From Rhodanobacteraceae bacterium (lineage in GTDB: Bacteria; Pseudomonadota; Gammaproteobacteria; Xanthomonadales; Rhodanobacteraceae): a DNA stretch of 64,000 bases. The stretch lies in the NCBI GenBank assembly GCA_021325475.1, contig JAJPHA010000026.1:19705-83704 (forward strand), in the 5' to 3' direction. The translations under genes were made by a program, and so were the position numbers. Below are positions 18,271-27,163 of the stretch, one piece after another. The stretch's first letter is position 1; each line of letters begins with the position of its first letter. The notes beneath the pieces are model-generated. The model worked only from the letters and a program-made list of their open reading frames with translations. It ran no database searches and was not told where the DNA came from.

Positions 18271-19698
18271 CTACTCACTGAAATTCAGGCGCCGGATCTG
18301 GCCGGAGCTCAGGTCCACGCGCACGATCTCGTGCGCGTTCGTGTTCGCGATCCACAGCGCGCCCGCGGCGACCGCGACGCCGGCCGGCTCGTTGAGCCGG
18401 TACGGCAGGTTGAGCGCACGCACCTCACCGCTGCGCAGGTTCAGCGCCTTGATCTTGCCGTTGTAGCTGTCGGCGATGAACACCAGACCGCGCGGATCGA
18501 CGCAGACGTCGAGCGGATGCTGCAAACGCGCGGTGTCGCGCCGGCCGGGGGCGTCGCCGAACTCGTACAATCCCATGCCGACCAGCGTGCTGACGCGATT
18601 GTCGAGCAGCCGCACCAGCCGTATCGCCGATGCCGCGGCATCGGCCACGACCAGTTGCTGGCCGAGCAGGGCCAGTCCGCTCGGCTGGGCGAAGCTGGCG
18701 GCCGGGCCGTCGCCGTCGATCAGGTCGAGCTGGCCGTTGCCAGCGAACACGGCCAGGCGATTCTTGATCAGATCCAGTTGCCAGATCTGATGCTGGCCGG
18801 CGAGCGTGAAGTACAGGCGTTCGCCCATGCCGACCACCGCGGTCGGCGCCGACATCGCCAGCTTGGTCGGTTCGAGCGCATCGTTCGGCACGTCGTAGCC
18901 GCACGCGCCGGTGCCGGCGACCGTCTCCACTTCGCCGGTGAGCAGGCGGATGCGGCGCAGCGCATGGTTGCCGGTATCGGCCACGTACAGCGCGTCCTTC
19001 AGCAGGGTCATGCCCTGCGGCTCGGTGAAGCCGGCGTCCTGATTGCGCCCGTCCCAGAATCCCGGATTGCCGGAACCGAACTGGCGCTGGATGCGGCCCT
19101 CGTGGGTGCATTCGAGGATGCGATTGTGGCCGCTGTCGGCGATCCACAGCACCGAATCGGTCACCAGCAGCCGGCGCGGAAAGCGCAACGGCAGCCTCGG
19201 CTCCGGCCGCTGCACCGGCACGCTGGATTCGTACACCCGCATGTCGCGGGCCGCCGCCTCGTCGAGCAGATGCGCGACCAGCGTATCGATTTCCTGGCGG
19301 CGGCCTTCGCCCGGCAGCAGCGCCGCGAGTTGGCCCTGCGCGTCGACCACCGCGACCGTCGGCCAGGCGGATACGCCGTAAGCCTGCCACGCCAGATAAT
19401 TCGGATCGTTGGCGACGGCGTGGCGGATGTGGTGACGATTCACCGCCTTGAGCACCGGCGTCGCCTCGCGCTGGTAGGCGTACTTCGGCGTGTGAATGCC
19501 GATCACGCTCAGCCCGTCGTGGTACTTGTTCTCGACGTAGCGCAGATCCGGCAGCAGATTGAGGCAGTTGACGCAGTCGAACGTCCAGAAGTGGAGCAGC
19601 GTCACGCGCCCGCGCAGCGCCGCAAGCGTCGGCGGTTGATCGGTATTCACCCACTCCAACGCCGGCGGCAATTCCGGCGCCTGCACTCTGGCGTTCAT
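18271..19698 (-). CDS. thioredoxin-like / NHL-repeat protein (NHLRC2-like)
   Basis: A 475-residue protein with no signal peptide. The N-terminal thioredoxin-like domain has VTLLHFWTFDCVNCLNLLPDL with a CxxC at Cys42/Cys45, and GVSAWPTVAVVD with the cis-Pro. From about residue 165 an NHL beta-propeller follows; recurring units are LWIADSGHNRILECT, LYVADTGNHALRRI, LVVADAAASAIRLV, VFIADSYNGKIKAL and LWIANTNAHEIVRV. The domain order is that of the NHLRC2 family, whose biochemical role is not settled. The stop directly abuts the uvrC start, so the two are co-transcribed. Confidence 0.88.
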   Translation of the reverse strand: MNARVQAPELPPALEWVNTDQPPTLAALRGRVTLLHFWTFDCVNCLNLLPDLRYVENKYHDGLSVIGIHTPKYAYQREATPVLKAVNRHHIRHAVANDPNYLAWQAYGVSAWPTVAVVDAQGQLAALLPGEGRRQEIDTLVAHLLDEAAARDMRVYESSVPVQRPEPRLPLRFPRRLLVTDSVLWIADSGHNRILECTHEGRIQRQFGSGNPGFWDGRNQDAGFTEPQGMTLLKDALYVADTGNHALRRIRLLTGEVETVAGTGACGYDVPNDALEPTKLAMSAPTAVVGMGERLYFTLAGQHQIWQLDLIKNRLAVFAGNGQLDLIDGDGPAASFAQPSGLALLGQQLVVADAAASAIRLVRLLDNRVSTLVGMGLYEFGDAPGRRDTARLQHPLDVCVDPRGLVFIADSYNGKIKALNLRSGEVRALNLPYRLNEPAGVAVAAGALWIANTNAHEIVRVDLSSGQIRRLNFSE

Positions 19699-19725
19699 CG
19701 CGCGAGCCTCGTTCCTCGGCGCGTA

Positions 19726-20190
19726 TTATGCGGCATCACGGCAGCGTTCGATCAGGCCGAACACGCCGCGCCGCACGAGGGCGATCACCTGGCGGAAATC
19801 CTCGTCGTCGCCGTAATAGGGATCCGGCACTTCCTCGGGCGGCGCGGTGCCCGCGAACGGCAGGAACAGCGCGAGCTTCTCGCTGTGCGCGGGCGGACAG
19901 CGCCGCGCCAGTTCGCGCAGATTGGACCGATCCATGGCCAGCACCGCGTCGAACCCGACGAAGTCCATGGCCGTGACCTGGCGCGCGCGGTGCGCGGCGA
20001 GATCGTAGCCGTGCGCGGCGGCGCAGGCGACGGCACGCGCGTCCGCACCGGCGCCGCTGTGCCAGCCGCCGAGGCCGGCCGAGGCGACCGTCAACGCCAG
20101 CCCGGCGTGCGCGAACTCGCGCCGCGCCACCGCTTCGGCGAGCGGCGAGCGACAGATGTTGCCGAGGCAGACAAAGAGTATACTTTTCAT
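19726..20190 (-). CDS. low-molecular-weight protein-tyrosine phosphatase
   Basis: A 154-residue cytoplasmic phosphatase. The P-loop is [11 protein letters not shown] with nucleophile Cys8 and Arg14; the general-acid Asp123 is in VPDPYYGD. Length and motif spacing are normal. In capsule-producing bacteria such enzymes act on Wzc-type kinases, but none is seen here; family members may also act as arsenate reductases, and the classic arsenate Cys arrangement is not evident. The ATG overlaps the kdsB stop by four bases (ATGA). Confidence 0.93.
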   Translation of the reverse strand: MKSILFVCLGNICRSPLAEAVARREFAHAGLALTVASAGLGGWHSGAGADARAVACAAAHGYDLAAHRARQVTAMDFVGFDAVLAMDRSNLRELARRCPPAHSEKLALFLPFAGTAPPEEVPDPYYGDDEDFRQVIALVRRGVFGLIERCRDAA

Positions 20191-20966
20191 CCCCGCCCCT
20201 CGCGCGCCACGAGCGCGCGCACGCGCGCGAGATCCTCCGCCGTGTCCACACCGCCCGGAAACGGCGCCGGCGAAAGACCCACGGCGATGCGAAAGCCGTG
20301 CTCGAGCGCGCGCAGTTGCTCCAGCGACTCGGCCCGTTCCAGCGGGGTTCGCGGCAACGCCGCGAAGCGGCGCAGGAACCCGGCACGGTAGGCGTAGATG
20401 CCGATGTGGCGCCGGAACGGCACGTCCGCCGGCAGGCGCTCGCGCGAGACCGCGAACGCGTCGCGCGGCCACGGCAGCGGCGCGCGGCTGAAGTACAGCG
20501 CATGGCCATCGGCGGTGGTCACCAGCTTGACGCAGGCCGGATCGAACAACTCCTCGACCGACTCGATCGGCGCGGCCAGCGTGGCCATCGGCGCATCGGT
20601 CGCGGCGAGCAGTTCGGCGACCGCGCGCACGCCGGCCGGCGGCGCGAGCGGCTCGTCGCCCTGCAGATTCACGACGATGGTCTCGTCCGCCCAGCCGAGA
20701 CGCGCCGCGCACTCGGCGAGGCGATCGCTGCCGGAGGCGTGATCGGCCGCCGTCAGCACCACCTCGACGCCGCTGCCCCGCAGCGCGGTGGCCACGCGCT
20801 CGTCGTCGGTCGCCACCAGCGTGTGCGTCGCGCCGGCACGCTGCGCACGGCGCGCCACGTGCCGCACCATCGGCTCGCCGCCGATCTCGAGCAGCGGCTT
20901 GCCCGGCAGACGGGTGGAGCCGTAGCGGGCCGGGATGGCGACGATGAATTCCAGGGAATCGGTCAC
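20187..20966 (-). CDS. kdsB: 3-deoxy-manno-octulosonate cytidylyltransferase KdsB
   Basis: A 259-residue protein from a GTG at 20966, chosen because it gives the family start [19 protein letters not shown]; no good ribosome site is visible and no ATG fits. KdsB couples KDO to CMP for lipopolysaccharide inner-core synthesis. Other signatures are [18 protein letters not shown] (magnesium/CTP site), [20 protein letters not shown] and [12 protein letters not shown]. It is translationally coupled to the phosphatase gene. The partial lpxK at the right end of the window belongs to the same LPS theme but is 42 kb away. Confidence 0.95.
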   Translation of the reverse strand: MTDSLEFIVAIPARYGSTRLPGKPLLEIGGEPMVRHVARRAQRAGATHTLVATDDERVATALRGSGVEVVLTAADHASGSDRLAECAARLGWADETIVVNLQGDEPLAPPAGVRAVAELLAATDAPMATLAAPIESVEELFDPACVKLVTTADGHALYFSRAPLPWPRDAFAVSRERLPADVPFRRHIGIYAYRAGFLRRFAALPRTPLERAESLEQLRALEHGFRIAVGLSPAPFPGGVDTAEDLARVRALVAREGRG

Positions 20967-21030
20967 GTACCAGATGCAGGAGGGACGACGGGCCGCAGTG
21001 TACACGGCACGACCTCGTCCGCGCTCGCAC

Positions 21031-21045
21031 CGGTGGCCGCCACCG
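21031..21045. promoter_or_regulatory. 15-bp palindrome upstream of the cupredoxin gene
   Basis: CGGTGGCCGCCACCG is symmetric around base 21038 and is followed at once by TTGACC (21046-21051), a possible -35 box of the plus-strand gene at 21146. Palindrome plus -35 suggests an operator, but no regulator is adjacent and chance palindromes are common in GC-rich DNA. Confidence 0.3.
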
Positions 21046-21145
21046 TTGACCGAGACACCTGTCACAAGAGGGATGGGCGCCGTCGGGCGCAAGTGCTAGC
21101 GTGTGACGCAGGGCAACGTGAGTCGGAAATCCGACGGGAGCCTCC

Positions 21146-21976
21146 ATGCAACGTTTTCTCCCAATCGCGATGGCCGGATTGCTGCTCGCGCTGGCGACCA
21201 TCGGCCCGGCCCATGCCACCCGATGGACCGTACAAGTCGGCGGCACCAGCACCTACGGCGACGGCTACGGCGGCGGTTATACGAACCCGGTCCTGGCGTT
21301 TTCTCCGGCGCAACTGACGATCAACGCAGGCGATACGGTGACCTTCATCAATCTCGGCGGCGCCGCGCACAACGTGCACGCCGACGACAACTCGTTCCGC
21401 TGCGCCAACGGCTGCGACGGCCAGGGCGGCAACGGCAATCCGTCCTCGGCGGATTGGAGCTTCAGCCTCACGTTCAACAACCCCGGTACCATCGGCTATC
21501 ACTGCGACGTGCATCAAGGCATGGGCATGGTCGGCACGATCGTGGTGAACGCCTCGTCGTCCTCGATACCGCTCGGCGGCTACATGAGCGGCAACTGGTA
21601 CGGCGGCTCCAGCCAGAGCGGTCACGGCTTCCAGCTCGAGTTCACCAGCCAGAACAACACCGCCGTCGCGATCTGGTTCGTCTATTCACCCGACGGTTCC
21701 GCACAGAACTGGATCTATGCCCAGGGCACCTACGATCCGACCCAGAGCACCGTCACCCTGCCGGCGTTCCTGCTCACCGGTGCCAAGTTCCCGAACCCGC
21801 TGTCGAACTTCGATCCCACCGCCGTGCAGCGCACCGACTGGGGCACGCTCACCTTCAGCTTCACCGACTGCAACAACGGCACGGCGAGCTGGAATTCGAC
21901 GGTCGCCGGCTACGGCAACGGCAGCTTGCCGATCACCCGGGTCAGCCAGATCGCCGGCACCGTATGTCCGCAATGA
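21146..21976 (+). CDS. exported plastocyanin/azurin-like copper protein with C-terminal SGxWY domain
   Basis: A 276-residue secreted protein; residues 1-24 are a signal peptide ending PAHA. A cupredoxin domain spans about 28-135. Copper ligands of the type I pattern are visible: His75 in AAHNVHADD, then Cys120, His123 and Met126 in GYHCDVHQGMGMVG. After a Ser-rich linker comes a second domain of about 125 residues starting GGYMSGNWYGGSSQSGHGFQLEF, a motif I recall from many exported Xanthomonadales proteins with unknown role. A ribosome site (GGGAGCC) precedes the ATG. Electron transfer or copper handling in the periplasm is likely; the partner is unknown. Confidence 0.85.
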   Translation: MQRFLPIAMAGLLLALATIGPAHATRWTVQVGGTSTYGDGYGGGYTNPVLAFSPAQLTINAGDTVTFINLGGAAHNVHADDNSFRCANGCDGQGGNGNPSSADWSFSLTFNNPGTIGYHCDVHQGMGMVGTIVVNASSSSIPLGGYMSGNWYGGSSQSGHGFQLEFTSQNNTAVAIWFVYSPDGSAQNWIYAQGTYDPTQSTVTLPAFLLTGAKFPNPLSNFDPTAVQRTDWGTLTFSFTDCNNGTASWNSTVAGYGNGSLPITRVSQIAGTVCPQ

Positions 21977-22003
21977 GGCAATGACGCCGGCCGCGTCGCG
22001 CGT

Positions 22004-23260
<1,257 letters not shown>

Positions 23261-23315
23261 GGCACCAGGGGCAGTCGAACCGGGCCGTGCAGTTGACCGC
23301 TTCGCGCGAGCCGCG

Positions 23316-25064
23316 TCAAGCCAGGCCCGCCGAACGCGGCGCGTTGGCGGTTTCCTCGCGCACCGCACCCGCCGCATCGTCCGCCGCCGAATCGTCAGCA
23401 AGGTCAATCCGTACATAACCGCCGCCGAGCTCATGCACGGCGGCGATCGCGACCGTCTCGATGCGCGGCTCCGGCGGCCAGCCGAAGGGATCCCCCGCGC
23501 GGGTCACTTCGACCTGCCGGGCATCGCGCTCGAAGGTGGCGGCGGTGAGCAGCGCGCCGCCTTTCCGCTCGCCCGGACCTTCGCCGAGCCATTCCAGCAG
23601 GATGCCGCGTAGCGGCGCGCGCGGCGCGTCGTGCCGATCGAAGGTGCGCAGCGCCGCCGCGATCGCGCGACGGGCCAGGAGCTCGATGCCGACATCGAGC
23701 GCGCCATTCGCGTCCACCCGCATCCAGCGAATGGTGCCGATCATCCAGTCCTGCGGTTCATCCTCGTCCTCGGCCGGCGGCGCGAGGCCGACGAGTTCCC
23801 CGACCTTGAGCCGGATGCCCTCGCCCTTCTCCCACAGCAGCCGGTAGCCGCGCAGGCTCTGATCGAGCACTTTCGCGACATGATGGCGAACGCGCAACGC
23901 GGTGGCGCCGGGACTGGCCGGCCAGGCCGCCCGATCGTGCTCGGAGAGCAGCGCCGTGCCGCGCGTCTTGCGCAGGAACGTCTCGAAATCCTGATTGCCG
24001 GCGAGCGCGAAGTGGACGTCGACGAGGCCGATCAGCGTATCCAGCGTGTGGCCGGCGGCGAGCCGCGCCTCGCCGCGTTCCGCGGCATTGTCCCAACCGC
24101 GCATCAGGCGCTCGACGAAAGCCACGTCGGTGTGCACCACCGGGCCGCCGCGCAGCCGGAACTGGGTCTTTTCCACGCCGGGCGGCAGCATCGCCAACTG
24201 GCCTTCGAGAAAGCGCAACAGGCCGTTGATCTCCAGCGCCCACAGTCCTTCGCCCGGCGCTTCGCGTTCCTCGGGCAGATAGCCCGGGCTCTGGTCGCTG
24301 TCGGTGCGCACCGCGATTGCGCCGGCCGGCGCGCGGCCTTCGCGCAATTCGCAATGCGCGGCGAACACGCGGGTGAGCTCGTAGGTCTCGCTGTTTTCGC
24401 GCTGGCTGAAGCGGTACGGGTTGCACAGCGCGAACAGCAGCGCATGCTGATACGCCAGACGCACGCTGGTCTGCGCGTCCTCCTGCAGCGGATCGGGCAC
24501 GGGCTTGTCGTCGAGCCGCACCGCCACCGCGAACCGGAACAGATCGTGCAGGTTGCGCCAGGCGCCCGCCGGCGGCGCCAGATAGCGCAGGTACGCGGTA
24601 TACAGCACCGCGCCGCGATGCTGCACCGCCCGCGCCAGCGCCAGCGCCACGCTGCGCGCGCGCAGGAACGGCACCGCGCCGGCCGGCGCGCAGAAATCGT
24701 AGACCGCCGCGCCGTAGCCCATCGCCAGCTCGAGCTCGAAGTCCTGCGCGAGCTGACCGAGCTGCTGCTTCTGCGGCGGCAGCGGAAAGCTGTCGCCGGC
24801 GACCTGCTTGTTGAGATTCGCCACGATCTGCGCGACCTGCGGCCGCAGCATCTCCAGCGCTTCCAGGCGTTGCGCCGGCTCGATGCGCAACTGGTTCGTC
24901 TCGCGCAGGGCGTTGATCAGCAGGCGCGCGGTGGCGCCGGGATTCGCCAGCGGCAGATGCGCGATCCAGTCGCGCAAGGAGCGGGCGTCGGTGGCGAACG
25001 AATTCTTCCCCGGCGCGTGCCGCTCCGGGAAACCGTGCACCAACCGCTGGAACAGGGCACTCAT
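23316..25064 (-). CDS. conserved 582-residue protein with PilZ-like C-terminal region
   Basis: I recognise this as a conserved proteobacterial protein but do not know a settled function. It is soluble, with no signal peptide. The start [20 protein letters not shown] and the segment [29 protein letters not shown] are characteristic. Most of the protein is predicted helical. The C-terminal part (about 440-570) contains [29 protein letters not shown], which resembles the beta-strand core of PilZ c-di-GMP receptors, but I do not see the canonical RxxxR motif clearly. The start at 25064 follows a weak ribosome site. It lies between ispG and an acyl-CoA hydrolase, all minus strand. Confidence 0.75.
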   Translation of the reverse strand: MSALFQRLVHGFPERHAPGKNSFATDARSLRDWIAHLPLANPGATARLLINALRETNQLRIEPAQRLEALEMLRPQVAQIVANLNKQVAGDSFPLPPQKQQLGQLAQDFELELAMGYGAAVYDFCAPAGAVPFLRARSVALALARAVQHRGAVLYTAYLRYLAPPAGAWRNLHDLFRFAVAVRLDDKPVPDPLQEDAQTSVRLAYQHALLFALCNPYRFSQRENSETYELTRVFAAHCELREGRAPAGAIAVRTDSDQSPGYLPEEREAPGEGLWALEINGLLRFLEGQLAMLPPGVEKTQFRLRGGPVVHTDVAFVERLMRGWDNAAERGEARLAAGHTLDTLIGLVDVHFALAGNQDFETFLRKTRGTALLSEHDRAAWPASPGATALRVRHHVAKVLDQSLRGYRLLWEKGEGIRLKVGELVGLAPPAEDEDEPQDWMIGTIRWMRVDANGALDVGIELLARRAIAAALRTFDRHDAPRAPLRGILLEWLGEGPGERKGGALLTAATFERDARQVEVTRAGDPFGWPPEPRIETVAIAAVHELGGGYVRIDLADDSAADDAAGAVREETANAPRSAGLA

Positions 25065-25098
25065 CGACCAACCGCCTCCACTGCGCGCAGTATACTCC

Positions 25099-27042
25099 TC
25101 ACTCCGCCGCGGTTTCCCGCAGGGCGCGCAGCACCAGGCGGCGCAGCAGGCGTTCGCGGAAGTTGCGCGGGCGGTCGAGGTCGAGCCGGCGCAGCGCCGC
25201 CGCCTCGGCCGTCGCGGACACCGTGCCCGACCAAGCACCGAACGCGAACGCGGCCAGGCGCAGTTTGTGCGCGCTCAGCGCCTTCAGGCGTTGCAGGGCC
25301 GGCAGCAAGGCGAGCTCCTCCGCGTTGAAATCGCTGCCGAACGGAAATCTCGGCAACTGCGCGCGCCACGGCGCGAGCGTCTGCGCCAGATGTTCCGGCG
25401 TGTTGCGGCGCCAGGGTTCCGGAATGACGAAGTCCGGGCGCAGCTTGCCGGCCGCCTTGGCCTGCGCGGCCAGTGCATCCTGGAAGCGCGCGTCGGCGAT
25501 CGCGAGCATGGCGACGATGCAGTCCTCGTCGGACTTGCCGCGCAGATCGGCCACGCCGTATTCGGTGACATAGATGTCGCGCAGATGTCGCGGAATCGTG
25601 GTGTGGCCGTAGTTCCAGACGATGTTCGAGCGCACCCGGCCGCCGCTCTCGCGGGTGCTGCGCAGGAGCAGGATCGAGCGGCCGCGATCGAGCGCATGCG
25701 CCATCGCCACGAAGTTGTACTGGCCGCCGACGCCGCTCACCACCTGACCGTCCTCGAGCGCGTCGGACACCGCCGCGCCGAGCAGTGTGGCCATCATGCA
25801 GGTGTTGAAGAAGCGCGCCTGGCGGCGTTGCAGGGCGTCGAGCAGTTCGCGTCCGCCGTAGAGCTGGTTGATGTCGGACACGCGCGTCATCGACAGGCCG
25901 TTGAAGGCGTCGCCCTCGAGGCCGCGCAGCCAGGCGTAGAACTCCCGGGAACCGAGATAGAACGCGCCGCGCAGATAGCGGCCATCGTGCCGGTCGCGGA
26001 GATCCACCGGCTGCCCTTCGGCGAGCGCCAGTTCGATCATGAGATCGTCGTAGACCCGCCGCGACAAAATGCCGGCGCGGGCCAGGTGCATGAAACCGTC
26101 CATCACCATCTCGCTCGCGCCGTAGAGACCCTGCGCGAATGGTGCGAGGCCGCCGTCGCGCTCGATCAGCGCGGCGTCGCCGCCGCCGAGCGCCGCCAGC
26201 GCCGCACGGTACGCGGCATTCTCGCGCTGGCGCAGCAGCAGGCCGTGGACGAGCGCATCCGACAGCGCGCCGATGCCGATCTGCAGGGTGCCACCGTCGC
26301 GCACCAGCGTGCTCGCGTGCAGGCCGAGCGCGTGCTCGGGCAGCGTCACCGGCTCGCGCACCAACGCGAACAGCTCGTGGCGACAGGCCGGATCCTCGAG
26401 GATCACGTCGAACAGTTCCGCTTCCACCTCGGCCTCGTGACCGATGAACGGCAGATCGGGATGGACCACGCCGACCAAGAGCGGCCGCGGCGCACCGGCC
26501 GCGCCGAGACGGTCGAGCAGATCGAAGGTGACGTCCGGGTTGCAGGCGAGACTGTAGCGCCGGCGGCCGTCCCGATCCTCGCGCACGGCGACGAGTTGGG
26601 TCAGAACGTTGATTCCGGCGTGCACCAGATCGCGCGCGACGTGGGTGTAGTTGAGGCTGATGTAATCGCGCTGTGACTGCGGCACGTGCAGCATGCTGCC
26701 GGACAGGAGATAGAACTCGTGCACACGCACGTTCGCCGGCAGCGCATTGGCGTGCTGGGCGACGACATAGGCGAGATCCGGATAGTCGGCGCCGAAATGG
26801 CGCGCCAGAAACGGTTCGAGGAAGCGTCGCTCGAGATCGTTGTGCGGACGCGGCCGCGCCAGCGACAGCGCGGTGTACAGCGTCAGGCGCAACGAAGGGT
26901 CCGCGGCGACGCGCCGATAGATCGCGTTCAACAGCACGTTCGGTTTGCCGAGGCCGAGCGGCGCGGCCACGCGCAGGTGCGCGCCGGCGTGCGCGAAGAT
27001 GCGCGCGCAGCACGTCGCCACGTCGTTCACGAACTCGGTCAT
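25099..27042 (-). CDS. acetyl-CoA hydrolase/transferase family protein
   Basis: A 647-residue class I CoA-transferase-type protein. The C-terminal acetyl-CoA hydrolase domain shows GGQYNFVAMAHALDRGRSILLLRSTR, NIVWNYGHTTIPRHLRDIYVTEYGVADLRGKSD and the ending that follows it. Such enzymes move or hydrolyse CoA from short acyl-CoAs such as acetyl-, succinyl- or 4-hydroxybutyryl-CoA. It is longer than the ~430-residue simple forms because of an N-terminal extension (about 1-200). The substrate cannot be named. It is divergent from the 803-residue oxidoreductase gene, with a 121-base gap that must hold both promoters. Confidence 0.86.
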   Translation of the reverse strand: MTEFVNDVATCCARIFAHAGAHLRVAAPLGLGKPNVLLNAIYRRVAADPSLRLTLYTALSLARPRPHNDLERRFLEPFLARHFGADYPDLAYVVAQHANALPANVRVHEFYLLSGSMLHVPQSQRDYISLNYTHVARDLVHAGINVLTQLVAVREDRDGRRRYSLACNPDVTFDLLDRLGAAGAPRPLLVGVVHPDLPFIGHEAEVEAELFDVILEDPACRHELFALVREPVTLPEHALGLHASTLVRDGGTLQIGIGALSDALVHGLLLRQRENAAYRAALAALGGGDAALIERDGGLAPFAQGLYGASEMVMDGFMHLARAGILSRRVYDDLMIELALAEGQPVDLRDRHDGRYLRGAFYLGSREFYAWLRGLEGDAFNGLSMTRVSDINQLYGGRELLDALQRRQARFFNTCMMATLLGAAVSDALEDGQVVSGVGGQYNFVAMAHALDRGRSILLLRSTRESGGRVRSNIVWNYGHTTIPRHLRDIYVTEYGVADLRGKSDEDCIVAMLAIADARFQDALAAQAKAAGKLRPDFVIPEPWRRNTPEHLAQTLAPWRAQLPRFPFGSDFNAEELALLPALQRLKALSAHKLRLAAFAFGAWSGTVSATAEAAALRRLDLDRPRNFRERLLRRLVLRALRETAAE

Positions 27043-27163
27043 CGCTGCCTCCGCACGCGCGCATCATCGCAGATCGCGCGGCCGCATGCCCGTGTTCGGA
27101 CCGCGCGAAAACCCGCGCACCGCGACGCGCGCTTCGGTATCATCGCGCCGGGGAGGTCGGCGC

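Noticed and set aside
16438..20391. Open frame of about 1300 codons on the plus strand opposite uvrC and its neighbours
   Set aside because: It crosses four well-recognised minus-strand genes without any domain of its own.
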